Source of the DNA: Owenia fusiformis
Taxonomy: Eukaryota > Annelida > Polychaeta > Sabellida > Oweniidae
Reading direction: 5' to 3'
Length of the DNA: 25,279 nt
Assembly: GCA_903813345.2 (NCBI GenBank)
Contig: CAIIXF020000130.1
Coordinates: 1-25,279 of the forward strand
A program made the translations under genes and the position numbers. Every line of letters starts with the position of its first letter. The first letter of the stretch is position 1. Positions 25,235 through 25,279 of the stretch are shown in pieces. The notes below the pieces were generated by a model. The model did no database searches. It saw nothing but the letters and a program-made list of their open reading frames with translations, and had not been told where the DNA came from.

Positions 25235-25279
25235 TTCTCTCTAAAATTGAAATTAATGGTCTAAAATGATGTTATAGTT
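25235..25279. repeat. Partial monomer at right edge (45 bp)
   Basis: The last 45 bases match phases 1-45 of the consensus and stop inside the palindrome, after GTT. The window therefore ends mid-monomer with no sign of a natural array boundary. The left edge begins at phase 1, which is only the point chosen to start numbering, so the array is open at both ends. Confidence 0.95.

Larger units (their letters stand above)
1..25279. repeat. Tandem satellite array, 153-bp monomer, 165 complete copies plus 45 bp
   Basis: The window is a continuous head-to-tail array with no spacer, inversion or insertion. In the clean part the same anchor (TTGAAATTAATGG) recurs every 153 bp, for example at 4441, 4594 and 4747. 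Tracking the TTCTCTCTAA boundary through the window gives 165 full monomers and a 45-bp remainder; 18 monomers deviate in length, and these sum to -11 bp, which accounts exactly for the window length. Consensus G+C is about 42.5%. Each of the six frames contains at least one stop per monomer, so the array is non-coding. No higher-order period is visible: neighbouring and distant monomers are equally identical. Known from satellites generally: such arrays form constitutive heterochromatin and often centromeres. Inferred: this is a eukaryotic satellite of that class. I cannot assign it to a named family, and neither array end lies in the window. Confidence 0.98.
21104..25279. repeat. Right part of array: monomers 139-165 plus partial, variable again
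   Basis: Differences reappear at the monomer starting at 21104, which carries three indels. Length changes follow in the monomers starting at 21411 (+1 T in the T run near 21561-21566), 21718 (-1 A, ATTATGG for ATTAATGG) and 22482 (-1 A near 22508-22513). Four simple substitutions also occur: 22730 C to T, 23190 G to A, 24012 T to C and 25120 T to A. The mixture differs from the left end, where only indels and one rearrangement are seen. Remaining monomers match the consensus by eye. No gene is present; the array continues past the edge. Confidence 0.93.

Noticed and set aside
1-25279. Protein-coding genes in other frames
   Set aside because: Each frame has a stop per monomer: plus-strand TAA at phases 28 and 8 and TGA at 33; minus-strand stops at phases 7-9, 27-29 and 38-40. 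Identical repetition then excludes any long frame.
1-25279. CRISPR array
   Set aside because: CRISPR needs conserved repeats of about 20-50 bp separated by unique spacers. Here the whole 153-bp unit is identical and nothing is unique between copies.
1-25279. Higher-order repeat of several monomers
   Set aside because: A higher-order repeat requires diverged monomer types in a fixed order. The monomers are essentially one type, and the rare variants do not recur periodically.
1-25279. Telomeric repeat, rDNA spacer or transposon remnant
   Set aside because: No TTAGGG-like short tandem unit, no rRNA sequence, no terminal inverted repeats or target-site duplications, and no transposase or reverse transcriptase reading frame is present.

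Overview
The whole 25,279-base window is one uninterrupted head-to-tail array of a single satellite DNA monomer. The consensus period is 153 bp (65 G+C, about 42.5%). I walked the monomer boundaries from end to end. The window holds 165 complete monomers plus a 45-bp partial copy at the right edge, and the net length deviation is -11 bp (165 x 153 + 45 - 11 = 25,279). I find no genes, RNA genes, transposon ends or unique flanking sequence. Each of the six frames has at least one stop in every consensus monomer. Phase numbers used below (1-153) start at the TTCTCTCTAA that opens the window.

Organism: a long array of near-identical monomers of roughly nucleosome length suggests eukaryotic heterochromatin, perhaps centromeric or pericentromeric. 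This is inference. I do not recognise the monomer as a named satellite, and the sequence alone does not fix the lineage.

Layout by position: (1) 1-4122, monomers 1-27, where many copies carry 1-2 bp length changes and one carries a rearranged hairpin segment; (2) 4123-21103, monomers 28-138, an almost invariant core with two single-T losses in 111 copies, including 64 consecutive copies (7794-17585) with no difference visible by eye; (3) 21104-25279, monomers 139-165 plus the partial copy, with renewed indels and the only four simple substitutions I saw. Variation confined to both ends fits either poorly polished ends of a long-read contig or an array whose centre is homogenised while its edges drift.

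Layout inside a monomer: a 54-bp stretch (phases 144-153 then 1-44) is about 18% G+C, has no CpG and carries spaced A/T tracts. The other 99 bp (phases 45-143) is about 56% G+C and holds all nine CpGs. It contains a series of inverted repeats: a 13-bp palindrome, a 9-bp-stem hairpin, a partly overlapping 5-bp-stem hairpin, an outer 7-bp stem that competes with both, and a short dyad next to AGCGCT. These nested dyads, the high CpG content and the 10-bp-multiple spacing of internal direct repeats are the most interesting features.
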